NCBI GenBank assembly: GCA_030710605.1
Contig: CP092886.1
Coordinates: forward strand, 56,528,177-56,592,176
Reading direction: 5' to 3'
DNA: 64,000 bases
Origin: Cordylochernes scorpioides
Lineage: Eukaryota > Arthropoda > Arachnida > Pseudoscorpiones > Chernetidae
Shown: positions 55,101 to 64,000 of the stretch, piece after piece
How positions within the stretch are numbered: position 1 is the first letter of the stretch
How the letters are laid out: each line of letters begins with the position of its first letter
Notes under the pieces: generated by a model
Told to the model about the DNA's origin: nothing
The model's database searches: none
What the model saw: the letters and a program-made list of their open reading frames with translations, nothing else
Made by a program: the position numbers and the translations under genes

Positions 55101-56526
55101 ACAAAACATAGAAAAAATTCACGCCACCAAACAACCACACAATCGAAAAACATTGCGATCTTTCCTAAAAGCTGTGAACGCCTATAAAGAGTTCATTCCG
55201 GACCACGCCCGCTTGCGGACGCCACTTGTCAACCTTCTAAAAAAGGATGTCGTGTGGGTCTGGAGTGACGAATGCCAGAAAGCGTTCACTAACCTGAAAG
55301 AAAGCCTTACCACACACCCCACATTATACCTTTACCAAGAAGGTCTGCCATGCCAGGTGTACTGTAACACCTCAACATTCGGCATTGCAGGCATTCTTAA
55401 ACAAGTCTACCCTGATGGGAAGACATACCCAGTTCAACATTTCAGCCGCTCTCTGCGTGGTCACGAGCGAAATTATTCAGACTTGGAACTACAATGCCTA
55501 GCCATTGTGGAAAGTGTGGATAACTTCCGCGCCTGTCTAATGGGCAGAAAGTTTACAATACTTTCTGACCATCCTGCATTGCAGTGGTTGAAAGAGATCA
55601 AAGCCCCGTCAGGCAGATTGTTTCGATGGAGGTTAAGACTGTCAAGATACGAATATGAGGTCCGTAGCATAAATGGAGTACAACAATATGAAACGGGCGT
55701 TGTAACTCGTATCCCATTTTGTGGCTTTCTAGATGCGCCACTCATACAGAGCCAACAGTCTTCTCCACCGGGAAAATCTCGCGTGACTATGGATCACAAT
55801 AAACTGCGCACCGTCTCCCGAAAAGGAGTACTTAAAACTATAGTCCCAAGTTCACTTACAACCAGACTTCTTAAGTCCGTACACACGCAACACCACCACC
55901 CAAACATCTCCAAGATGACGAGACTCATCTCGTCACAATATTATTGGCAGAACATGACACAAGACATCGCAAAACAGGTAAAAACCTGCCCCACCTGCCG
56001 ATTCGCTAGAAGAATCGATGAATACAACCAACCTTCACGTAAAAATACTGACACAGGCCCCAAAGCAAAACAGAATTCGTACATAAAGCACAGCGTACAC
56101 ACAACACAAACAATGCCAAAATTACACCACCCACGTCAGAGAAACGATCACACAGCTCAACCTAAATCAATTACCACCGACATATCGCTAATAAAACCAT
56201 TAACGATCAAACAGGAGAACTGCGAACCTACCAATCATTTAAATTCTACAATTAATAAGGTTCAAACAAATATTTCAGAGTCCCCATTTACAAAAATATT
56301 GGAGAACATGGGGCAATACCCTATCTTTCATCTGATTTTCATCCTTTGTATGTTAGTTCTACCATACAAATGTATCCCAATTTTATTCATTAATTACTTG
56401 TTTATCTATACCATGCCCGCTCATAAAATCTTCGAACTACAAGAGGCAGTTTTTAATTTTGGACAAACATTAGGAAACATCTTTGCAGAAAATCTAAATA
56501 GATTCCGAGGAGATAGAAGTAACTGA
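55015..56526 (+). CDS. Pol remnant: RNase H and integrase zinc domain with a new C-terminus
   Basis: A 503-codon open frame. From about residue 43 it reads as the end of RT (RSFLKAVNAYKEFIPDHARLRTP), then RNase H (CQVYCNTSTFGIAGILKQ, NYSDLELQCLAIVES, LSDHPALQWL). The first catalytic Asp is Asn here (CNTSTFGI for a DAS motif), while Glu and the second Asp remain. Next is an HHCC zinc domain (HTQHHHPNISKMTRLI..YYWQNM..CPTCRF). There is no DDE core. The last 170 or so residues are Asn/Thr/Lys-rich with a hydrophobic stretch (FHLIFILCMLVLPYKCIPIL) that could span a membrane. Likely non-enzymatic. The true start is unclear. Confidence 0.75.
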   Translation: MYLTTYTHPYVTTQQTRTTVKNNTIIPSTQNIEKIHATKQPHNRKTLRSFLKAVNAYKEFIPDHARLRTPLVNLLKKDVVWVWSDECQKAFTNLKESLTTHPTLYLYQEGLPCQVYCNTSTFGIAGILKQVYPDGKTYPVQHFSRSLRGHERNYSDLELQCLAIVESVDNFRACLMGRKFTILSDHPALQWLKEIKAPSGRLFRWRLRLSRYEYEVRSINGVQQYETGVVTRIPFCGFLDAPLIQSQQSSPPGKSRVTMDHNKLRTVSRKGVLKTIVPSSLTTRLLKSVHTQHHHPNISKMTRLISSQYYWQNMTQDIAKQVKTCPTCRFARRIDEYNQPSRKNTDTGPKAKQNSYIKHSVHTTQTMPKLHHPRQRNDHTAQPKSITTDISLIKPLTIKQENCEPTNHLNSTINKVQTNISESPFTKILENMGQYPIFHLIFILCMLVLPYKCIPILFINYLFIYTMPAHKIFELQEAVFNFGQTLGNIFAENLNRFRGDRSN

Positions 56527-57289
56527 AAGATGACCAACCAATGTCGGAGAAGTCACACTCCAAAAACAAGATGCAAATAGCACACAAAATCAATTAGGCG
56601 GACAGGAAACGTAGTTCCCCCACTTCTGGATCCAATTACGTGCAAATAGAGAGGAAGTCTTGCTGCCCCCACGTTCCATGTCCGGTTTCTAATTACCCTC
56701 CTTCGACCAGCAGCTAAATCGAGGTCAAGCTGAGAACTCCTATATGTCATCCAATTTCATTCCCTCTCTTTTGCCCGACACACCCCACTTCCGTATCTCT
56801 AATTACAATGAGAAGGACCCCTATTGAGGTCAACTGGGAACCTCTCTATGCCACCGATTTTGGATTCCAATTCAAGCCTGCGCATCGACTTTTACAATGT
56901 AATCAAATCGACTGTCATTCGAAAATCAAACAAGGTACACGCACACACATTTCTTACACAACAGACTCCTAACATTTTCCACAACACACACAAAGACAAA
57001 AAATTTATAGGGCATAATTGAGCAATTAAAACATTTATAGGGCATGTAGATATACAAAAGGGTCCAAACCAATACACCTTATTTTTCATATTAATCATTT
57101 TCATTATTTTCTCTCAATAAAAATTTAAATATATAATCAATTTATCAATTTATTCAACTTATTATCACTTTTAATCATTAATTATCATTTTTTTTACCAA
57201 TTAGTTTATATTATCATAATTTCAAATCAACGAGAACTCATTGGTTTTCTTTTAAAATTGGATATTATATTTCATTTTGATTTACAAAA

Positions 57290-57900
57290 ACATTTTTTTT
57301 TTTATTTCTTTTTTTCACCATGCAACAAAACATTTTTCCTTTTTCTCACCATGCAACCAAACATTTACTTTGATGTCTTCCAACTTTTATATTATTTTTT
57401 GATTTCTTCCAACTTTTTATTTTACTTTGATTTCTTCAAAAGACCTAATAAAAATCCCTCGATTTCCATTCCCAATTTCGAGCAAGAATATGGTTAGGCA
57501 TTTTTCCTTTTTTTTTCACCATGCATCAAAGCATTTTTTTTTCCAACATGCAACCAAGCACTCACTTTGATTTCGTCCAACTTTTATTTTTATTTTTATT
57601 TTTGATTTCTCAAAAGACCTAATAAAAATCCCTCGATTTCCATTCCCAATTTCGAGCAGAAATATAATTAGGCATTTCTTTTTACCATGCAACAAGCACT
57701 TTTCTTTTTTTTCACCATGCAACAAAACATTTTTTTTTCCTCACCATGCAACCAAACCTTTACTTTGATTTCGTCCAACTTTTTATTTTTATATTATTTT
57801 TGATTTCTCAAAAGCCCTAATAGAAACCCTCGATTTTTTTCCAATTTCGAGTAGAAATTAGTTAGGCGCATTTTCTTTTCTTTTTAATCCACTATGTACC
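57290..57900 (+). repeat. Degenerate tandem repeat, about 190-bp units
   Basis: Three to four units inside LTR element 2 share TCACCATGCAAC, CATTTACTTTGATTTC, CCAACTTTTAT, AAAAGACCTAATA and CCCTCGATTTCCATTCC. T-rich, non-coding. Confidence 0.8.
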
Positions 57901-58126
57901 ATAGCATTCATTTTGATTTCTTACAATTAAAAAATTTTTTGATTTCTATTAATTATACTCAACCTATATCATCAACACCATTCTATTTTACTTCTTATAT
58001 CGCCACCAATGCTTGTATATAGACTCTCAATACCCACAACTAATTTTCCCACAAAATTATTTTTCACCTTACAGAATTCTCTCAGGCTAACCCCTTCTTG
58101 AATTCTTCACATGTAGGGGGCGCATC

Positions 58127-58988
58127 TGTCATAATTTGTATATAATTGTATACCCCCGACCCACTATGCATGTACAATGTATGATTTTCAAAGATTTAAT
58201 AAAGAATAAGGTAACTGGAGGAAAGAAAGTGGCAACAAGACATAGGAAGCAGGCTAAAAGCGGGCACAAGTATAAATAACTTGTACAGTCAATACTTCCT
58301 CGCAAAGCCCGGACGTATCTGGTATCCGCAGAAGTTATATTAGTATAGAGACGCCCAATATTTCCGGACAGGACCGGACGTATTTGATAACGCGGAAGTA
58401 AATAGAGTCGAACTAACACCCGATACTTCCTGACCAGGCCGAGCGTATCTTCCATCAAAGGAAGCCGCCGGTCCAATTAGGAAGCAAGAACTAAGTAGGT
58501 CAACGAATAGAAAAACGGGCACGTTCCATCCTTCGACCAATGGGAAGGAAGACAACTCGTGGTGTTAAATCGAAAGGCAAGAATTGTCAGTAGCGACTTG
58601 GTTCCCACCGAGTTCGGATGAGTAGTGCTTTGGCTCCCAAGGAGGTGACATCGGCTTTGGACCTCTCTCCCTCTGCTCATCCCGTAGCTAAGTACAATCA
58701 CCACCATGTGATCAGATAATTAACAATCAAAATCGCTCCGCTCTTCTCAAGCTTTCTTTCCTCCAACCCAGTTGCCTTTTATTTTCAAACCCCATCACGT
58801 GTCCTGATTATTCCTAACTGTGTGCTTCAACTTCCACTCAAACGACTGCGTTTCAACCAAATCTCACCATTCTCATCGAACAACAAGAAATTCCGCAACG
58901 ATATTGTCACAGAACGGTTAAGTCGACAGGATTCTACAACAGTGCAATACATCAAATATTGCAGTGTAATAACTTTGGATATATTACA
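58127..58988 (+). repeat. 3' LTR of element 2
   Basis: Same length as the 5' LTR and nearly identical. Confidence 0.95.
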
Positions 58989-58992
58989 TATA

Positions 58993-59495
58993 TAAATATA
59001 AATATATATAAAAATGAATGTATGTGTGTCTGTCCTTTATGCCTGACCAAACCACTCATTGGAAACGCCATGAAACTTTGGGAAGTTATTTAGTATAGTA
59101 CTGGGAAGGTTTCTAGCAAATAAAATTTTTGAAATAACTTTTCGCCTAAAAATTCTAAATTATTTTGCCTAAATATTCTAATTTATCTGTTATAATTCAA
59201 CAATCTGCTCTAAATATCATCATGATGATACGATGATTTTGTAATGTAGAAAATTAGGAAAGACAAAATTCAGGATGACACGGCAATTTATTTGAGACAA
59301 GTATAATGATACAATTCCAAGGCAAGATACTATTCCTTTAACTTCAAATTACCGAGGGAACCAATTAATATTGATTTTATTCAACTTATCGAGTATTTTC
59401 AAAGGGACCGGGAAAAAATGTTCACTTTATCGAGAGATTCGTTAGACAAACCTTTACTCGGGTAAAACCCGGGCGAAGCCGGGTACGTCCGCTAG
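58993..59495 (+). mobile_element. Short non-autonomous Helitron, complete
   Basis: The 5' region has TATATATAAAAATGAATG and TGTGTGTCTGTCC. The 3' end is the hairpin ACCCGG-GCGAAG-CCGGGT, GTACGTCCG, then CTAG at 59492-59495 followed by T. It matches 40557-41046 over its length. It sits within the older repeat whose halves lie at 53145-53258 and 59496-59590. Confidence 0.88.
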
Positions 59496-59733
59496 TATAA
59501 ATATAAATATTGTTATATGCGTTTGAATATATTTTTGAAATACATAATTGTTTGAAAACATTAATTATATTTTAAATAAGATATTGTCACTTTTGTGAAT
59601 TTGATAATTAATTATATCTTTTTTTTTCTCAACGAATTATATATATTAATTTTAAAATTCATTTTTGTTATCATCACATACAATGTACTTTTTTAAATAA
59701 ACAAACGATAATAAACAACAACAACTTCATGCA

Positions 59734-60882
59734 ATGGAGGGAGCTAAACATAAGGTTGAAATGGACAGTGAATCGTCTCTTTCACAAAGAGAAGGAAGCG
59801 TGAAACCCCCGCGTATTGGTGAGCCTTCTTGCAACTTCGAGTTTAACCAGATCAAGGCTATCCATCAGAAGGCTACAAGAAAAATGACTGACGTAGCAAA
59901 GTCGAACGGCATGACCACAGAACAACTTCAGTCAATGCTATCCCTGATGGGATGGGCTCTAAAAGGAACTGAGGATATAATACTTGATGTATATAAGGGG
60001 ATAAATCACGCCAAAGAACATCAAATCCTCAAGGAGAAACCCTACATAAACGCCACAGCCAAGCCGAATGTCACAAAACCGATCCCACTCACAAAAAAGC
60101 AGCAGACCAAACCCGCCCCAAAAAATTTCACAACCGCTTATGAATCACATGTACTCATAAAGTCAGACAATCCATCCAAGGAAGCACGTGAAATTCTACG
60201 TGAAGTAAAAAAAGCAGACCCCTCAATCCTGAATTCCTCTCACGTGGCAGCCTCCCTCAATGGAAAAGGACGGCTGGTCATCCACACCAGAACCACTCAA
60301 GGTGCTTCGACTCTCGCGGCGAGATTCAAAGCTAATAAAAATATTCCAATTCCTTGAAATGCACGGAAAGACCGATCATCCATCCTAGATTTTTGCCTGT
60401 TCGGTGTAGAAAGCTGCACAACCAACAACATGATCCTGGAAAGCCTCCAAAATAACGAGGATCTCAAGAACCTCTCCGGGACAAGAATGTTCAAGATTGC
60501 CCACCGTCCAAAAGACAACCCTCATGGCTACACCACAGTCTTCCTAGAGGTTGACAACGAAGTGTCAAATTTCTTGGGCCATAGTGGAAAGATCCCCATT
60601 GCAGGACTCATCCTACGGTACGAAAAAAGTATCTCCCTAAAACAATGTTACCGCTGCTGCAGCTTTGGCCACCGCGCTACAGCTTGCCCTGCTGTCCAAC
60701 CCATCTGCTTCAAGTGTGGCACGGTCGGCCATGAGGGTCACTCTTGCCCAAACTCTTCTGCAAAATGCCATAATTGCTTCAAGAAGACCGGAGCAGTATT
60801 TGAGAAGCTAAGCCACTACGCCACAGCCCGGACTTGCCCTCTGGTGAAGGCCAAATTAGCTCAACTCACCCGAAATGACTAG
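59734..60882 (+). pseudogene. LINE ORF1 (zinc-knuckle gag) with one in-frame stop
   Basis: A 382-codon frame from the ATG at 59734 to 60882, interrupted only by TGA at 60355-60357. Both sides are in the same frame, so this is a single nonsense change and not a frameshift. The N-terminal half is charged with a Lys/Pro linker. The middle resembles the DILKAVR..VWASLRTRGKLVLHS segment of the 24.6-kb copy. The C-terminus has CYRCCSFGHRATAC, CFKCGTVGHEGHSC and a third CHNCFKKTG knuckle. Its stop overlaps the ORF2 start (ATGACTAG at 60875-60882). The protein should bind the LINE RNA. Confidence 0.88.
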
Positions 60883-63800
60883 ATCCTTCAAAGTTCTCCA
60901 AGCCAATCTCAGAAAATCACCTTCTGCGGTACTCGAACTCTCCAGCATAGCAGCAGAACAAAGAATAGACGCCATTCTGCTACAAGAATTACCAAAGAAT
61001 TTCAAATGGCCTGACTCAAATTTCGTCACCTTCATCCCCAATGATAACTACACCCCTGCGGGACTTGTTATTCGAGCAGACCTCAACCCCATCCCACTGA
61101 GCTCTAATGACCCCAACATTGTCACTGCCCTGATTCGATTAGGCAGCCAAGCGGTCGTCATTGCCTCAGCATACTGGCATAACAGTGCATCAGAAAACAC
61201 TTTCCTACCAACTCTGGAACATACTCTGAATAGAACTCCCTCACGTGCATCCTTGGCATGGATGCCAATGCCCACTCTCCAACATGGGGCAGCGGAGCCG
61301 TCCGCGACACTCGTGGAGCTAGTTTGGAGGCCTCCGCTTCACTAATGGGCCTACACTTTCTGGGTGGTCCAACACCTTATACCTGGTCCAACGGGGCCCT
61401 GCGCTCCTCCATAGACATCACCCTAGCATCAAGCTCCCTCGCCATCCATGCCACTAGAGTTTGTCTCCAGGAGATGGCCTTCTCAGACCATCTCCCAATC
61501 CTTACCAATTTCTCAAATATCCTACCTTCGGAGCCCACCAGTTCGTGGGTCGAGTCTTCATGTCTGGAAGCAGCGTTTGCAGCTTTCCTAGGGAACACCC
61601 TCCACCACGTGGCCTCACGCCTCCAGACCGCACTTACCCCAGGAGATATTGACGAAGCAGTTATTCTCCTCACCACCTGTCTCCAAGAGGCCTGCGATGC
61701 ATCTATGAAGAAGAAGTCCAAGTCACCAAGGCCATCAAAACCTTGGTGGAACAAAGAACTTTCTAAGCTCCGCAATATTGTGGTGGCTCTCCGCCGCTGC
61801 TCCCAAAACACCTTCTTTCCCACCAGGAGCTTCTTCAAAGGCCTTTACAGAGCCTGCCACAATAAACTCAAAGCGGCTATAAGGCGAGCAAAGCGTCTAT
61901 CCTGGATATCACTGTGCCAAGAGGTCTCCTCAGCCGCATGGAGCTCAATTCACCGCTATATCTCCAAAGGTCGAGAGGCTCTTTAGGGCCACCTCTGCTC
62001 AAACACAAAGATGGTACCCCACTAACCTCAGAGGAAACCTGTCGAGAGGTACTTCAGAACTACTTTCCAACAGATTGGACTGTGCCAAGACCAACAGTGG
62101 ACTGGCTCCCAACCTTTAACCAAGAACCGGCTTTCACAGCGGCTGAAATCTTCCGCGCGATCCGACGATGTGGATGGAGAAAGTCCCCAGGTCCCGACAG
62201 ACTTGGAGTCAGGTGCATACTCCTCGGTGGACCAGCACTGCATGAACTCTTATCGCAAATCTTCACCAAATGCCTGCGCCTCGGACACTTCCCAACCCCT
62301 TGGAAAGCTGGACTACTGGTTCTCATCCCCAAACAAAACTCCACCTCATCCAACCCACTGGACAATTACCGTCCAATTACTATGATCAATACATTAGCCA
62401 AAGTTTTCGAGCGATGCATCCTAGCGAGGCTGCAATGGCTAGCAGACCAGCATGGCTGGTTCTCGCCCATGCAATTTGGGTTCGTCCCTGGGCGTTCGGC
62501 AGAAGGATCCCTTGACTCAATCAACAACTTTATCAACGACGGCCTGAAGCACTGGAGACTGACAGTGGCAATAGCTTGGACATTAGCCATGCCTTCGACA
62601 CGGTTCAAAGACATACCATCGTTCAAGGCCTCCGGGACCTCAACTGTCCAGAAGAGCTTATACAACTCTCTGCAAGCTCCCTCAGAGGCAGGAAAGTGAT
62701 CACACAGTACTGGGTGTTGCACAAGGGGCACCGCTAAGCCCCTTCTTTTTCAACATTGTAGCCAGAAAGCTCTTCCCTTCCAAAGCCCCAAAACTGCCAA
62801 ATAATTTGCTCTGCAGACGACTTCACCCTACTTTTCCAGATCTTTCCGTAGATTACCAACAAAGGAGTTAACAAATTTCTTAAAACTTTCATTCAGCTTG
62901 TGGGTAAAGGGCATGGATTGACCTTTAATCTTAAAAGACCTAGGCCTGCCTCTTTCATTGGAAATCCAAGCGCCCTAGTTACCAAAATATAAAATTCCTC
63001 GACCAGCCTATTTATCAACACCATATAAAAAAACTGGGCATAACTTTTGACACCACACGCACTTTATCGTTCGCCACTCGGACAACATTTTCAACAAATG
63101 CAATGGATGCTTTCCTCGATTAATTAGCACAATTAGGGAACAATATGGACTCACTTACAGCTCAGGCCTGAAAATAATCAAGATGGTAATTCTCCATGCT
63201 CTGCTCTACGGCTCGGGTGTTTGGGGAAAGAGAGTGTTCGACACCAATGGCACTCGCAAACTAACGTAGTACTCCACTATAAATTCGCTAAAATTCTTAT
63301 TAGGGGGGGGGGCCCTGTACCCCCACACTTCCAGCCACTCACACTCAGGCGCCCTCCATTGAACATTTCAATCAATATATGGCGTACAAGGAAGCAATAA
63401 AAAAATGGTCCTTTGAGACACGTCCAAGACCTAGCGCAGTCCACTATCACCCCTTAGAAAACTACTTCAGTTTCAAAGTCGCTTCCAGAAAATGCAACCA
63501 TCATACACCGATGGATCGCGGTCCCTCAAAAGGCGTAGGCGGCGCAGTTTTCTGCCACCCCCCTCCACTCCAATACAACTAAAACCATGATCTTTGCTCC
63601 TCTCTCCAGGTCAGAATTACTTGCTATCCTATATGCAACTAGAACGATCCAGCTCATCAAAGACAACCAACAGCAAACGCATTCTGATTGCCTGGCAGCT
63701 CTCCATGCCATTTGTAACCCAGAACTCCCAAAAACTTCACTCATAGCTGAGATAGTTCGCAACTAAACTATTTAAACGTGCAGCCTCTGCTGGGTTAGAG

Positions 63801-64000
63801 GCCACAGCAGCATAGAGGCATGAGCAAGCAGATAAATTAGCAAGGCAGCAGCTGAATCAAACTTGGCCCATATCCTACTCCACTCACTCATCAAAAAGTT
63901 TGTTCGGAGCCCCGCAGCGAACAGTATTCACACCAACTCTGGAAGGAATTATATGTCACAGATCACTCCACAAGAAACCTCAGGAGAAAGCTGCATTACC
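60875..64000 (+). pseudogene. LINE ORF2 (endonuclease, RT, RNase H), frameshifted, 3' end cut
   Basis: Endonuclease begins KVLQANLRKSPSAVLEL (R1-type), with AILLQELPKNF. The frame shifts near 61250 and continues MDANAHSPTWGSG, then FSDHLPILTNF. Further shifts occur near 61980 and near 62570. RT shows KSPGPDRLGVRC, LDNYRPITMINTLAKVFERC, MQFGFVPGRSAEGSLDS, an AFDTV block in another frame, and ADD at 62813-62821 preceded by CS instead of Tyr or Phe. RNase H begins near 63500 (YTDGSRSLK) with later SELLAILYATR and SDCLAALHAI. The tail continues past the window. Confidence 0.88.

Larger units (their letters stand above)
53259..58988 (+). mobile_element. Deleted Ty3/gypsy-type LTR element with young LTRs
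   Basis: LTRs of 862 bp (53259-54120 and 58127-58988), TG..CA, with a 4-bp target duplication TATA (53255-53258 and 58989-58992). Only one difference between LTRs was noticed (CAGTGTAAT/CAGTGCAAT). The interior has a gag-like ORF and a pol remnant (end of RT, RNase H, integrase zinc domain). Protease, the RT catalytic part and the integrase core are missing. The last third has degenerate 190-bp tandem repeats. A purine-rich GTAGGGGGCGCA precedes the 3' LTR. It must have moved with enzymes from another element. Confidence 0.93.
59700..64000 (+). mobile_element. R1/LOA-type non-LTR retrotransposon, 3' end outside window
   Basis: Plus-strand order: ORF1 with three zinc knuckles, then ORF2 with AP endonuclease, RT and RNase H. 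ORF1 and ORF2 overlap. One in-frame stop in ORF1 and several frameshifts in ORF2. The 3' end lies beyond 64000. It is a candidate relative of the parent of the gag-only copies at 18-26 kb because the ORF1 domain plan is the same. Confidence 0.88.

Noticed and set aside
54687-55140. Overlapping open frames between gag and pol remnants of LTR element 2
   Set aside because: Low-complexity CA-rich translation. No protease or RT motif could be seen.
55015-56526. Domesticated host gene derived from pol
   Set aside because: It lies within a structurally complete, recently inserted LTR element, so it belongs to the element. Host recruitment cannot be argued from one copy.

Overview
This is a eukaryotic, AT-rich, transposon-dense stretch. 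I found no convincing host protein-coding gene. The organism is most likely an arthropod. It carries Jockey-, I-, R1/LOA- and Tx1-type LINEs, mariner/Tc1 and hAT DNA transposons, Ty3/gypsy elements, Helitrons and snRNA retrocopies. The Tc3-like transposase fragment near 38.3-39.3 kb resembles copies I know from spiders, but the sequence alone does not fix the species. Nothing looks bacterial or viral.

Layout. 1-6 kb: mostly unique AT-rich DNA with a U6 snRNA retrocopy (about 398-494) and small inverted and direct repeats. 6.0-10.05 kb: a nearly full-length but frameshifted Jockey-like LINE (minus). 10.2-10.8 kb: a foldback element. 12.8-14.04 kb: a minisatellite of roughly 60-bp units. 15.07-17.33 kb: an apparently intact hAT transposon with a 625-aa transposase, 16-bp TIRs and 8-bp target duplications. 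18-26 kb: three copies of a LINE-type ORF1 (zinc-knuckle gag) with no ORF2 behind it, a Tx1-like LINE remnant (minus) and two foldback elements, one holding hammerhead-like motifs. 26.5-28.6 kb: three Helitron-like elements, each carrying a tRNA-Gly gene, two of them in tandem. 28.6-40.5 kb: a patchwork of LINE fragments (I/Jockey and R1 groups), a Tc3-like transposase relic and two copies of a 400-bp repeat.

40.5-47.4 kb: a Helitron, a young Ty3/gypsy element (41047-46239, 224-bp LTRs, 4-bp target duplication) whose pol is frameshifted, then a Helitron carrying a tRNA-Thr-like gene. 48-49.6 kb: two mariner/Tc1 relics facing each other. 51-53.2 kb: Helitron pieces and two copies of a repeat containing the 5' end of U2 snRNA. 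53.26-58.99 kb: a second Ty3/gypsy-type element with 862-bp, nearly identical LTRs, lacking most of RT and the integrase core. 59.0-59.5 kb: a complete short Helitron. 59.7 kb to the window end: an R1/LOA-type LINE with overlapping ORF1 and ORF2, running off the edge.

The most interesting thread is the link between mobile DNA and small structured RNAs. Helitrons sharing the same 5' and 3' modules carry different tRNA genes at the same internal place (Gly at 26.7 kb, Thr-like at 46.4 kb). U6 and U2 snRNA pieces are mobilised, and hammerhead-like motifs sit in foldback elements. Gag-only LINEs and an LTR element without RT point to heavy trans-mobilisation.
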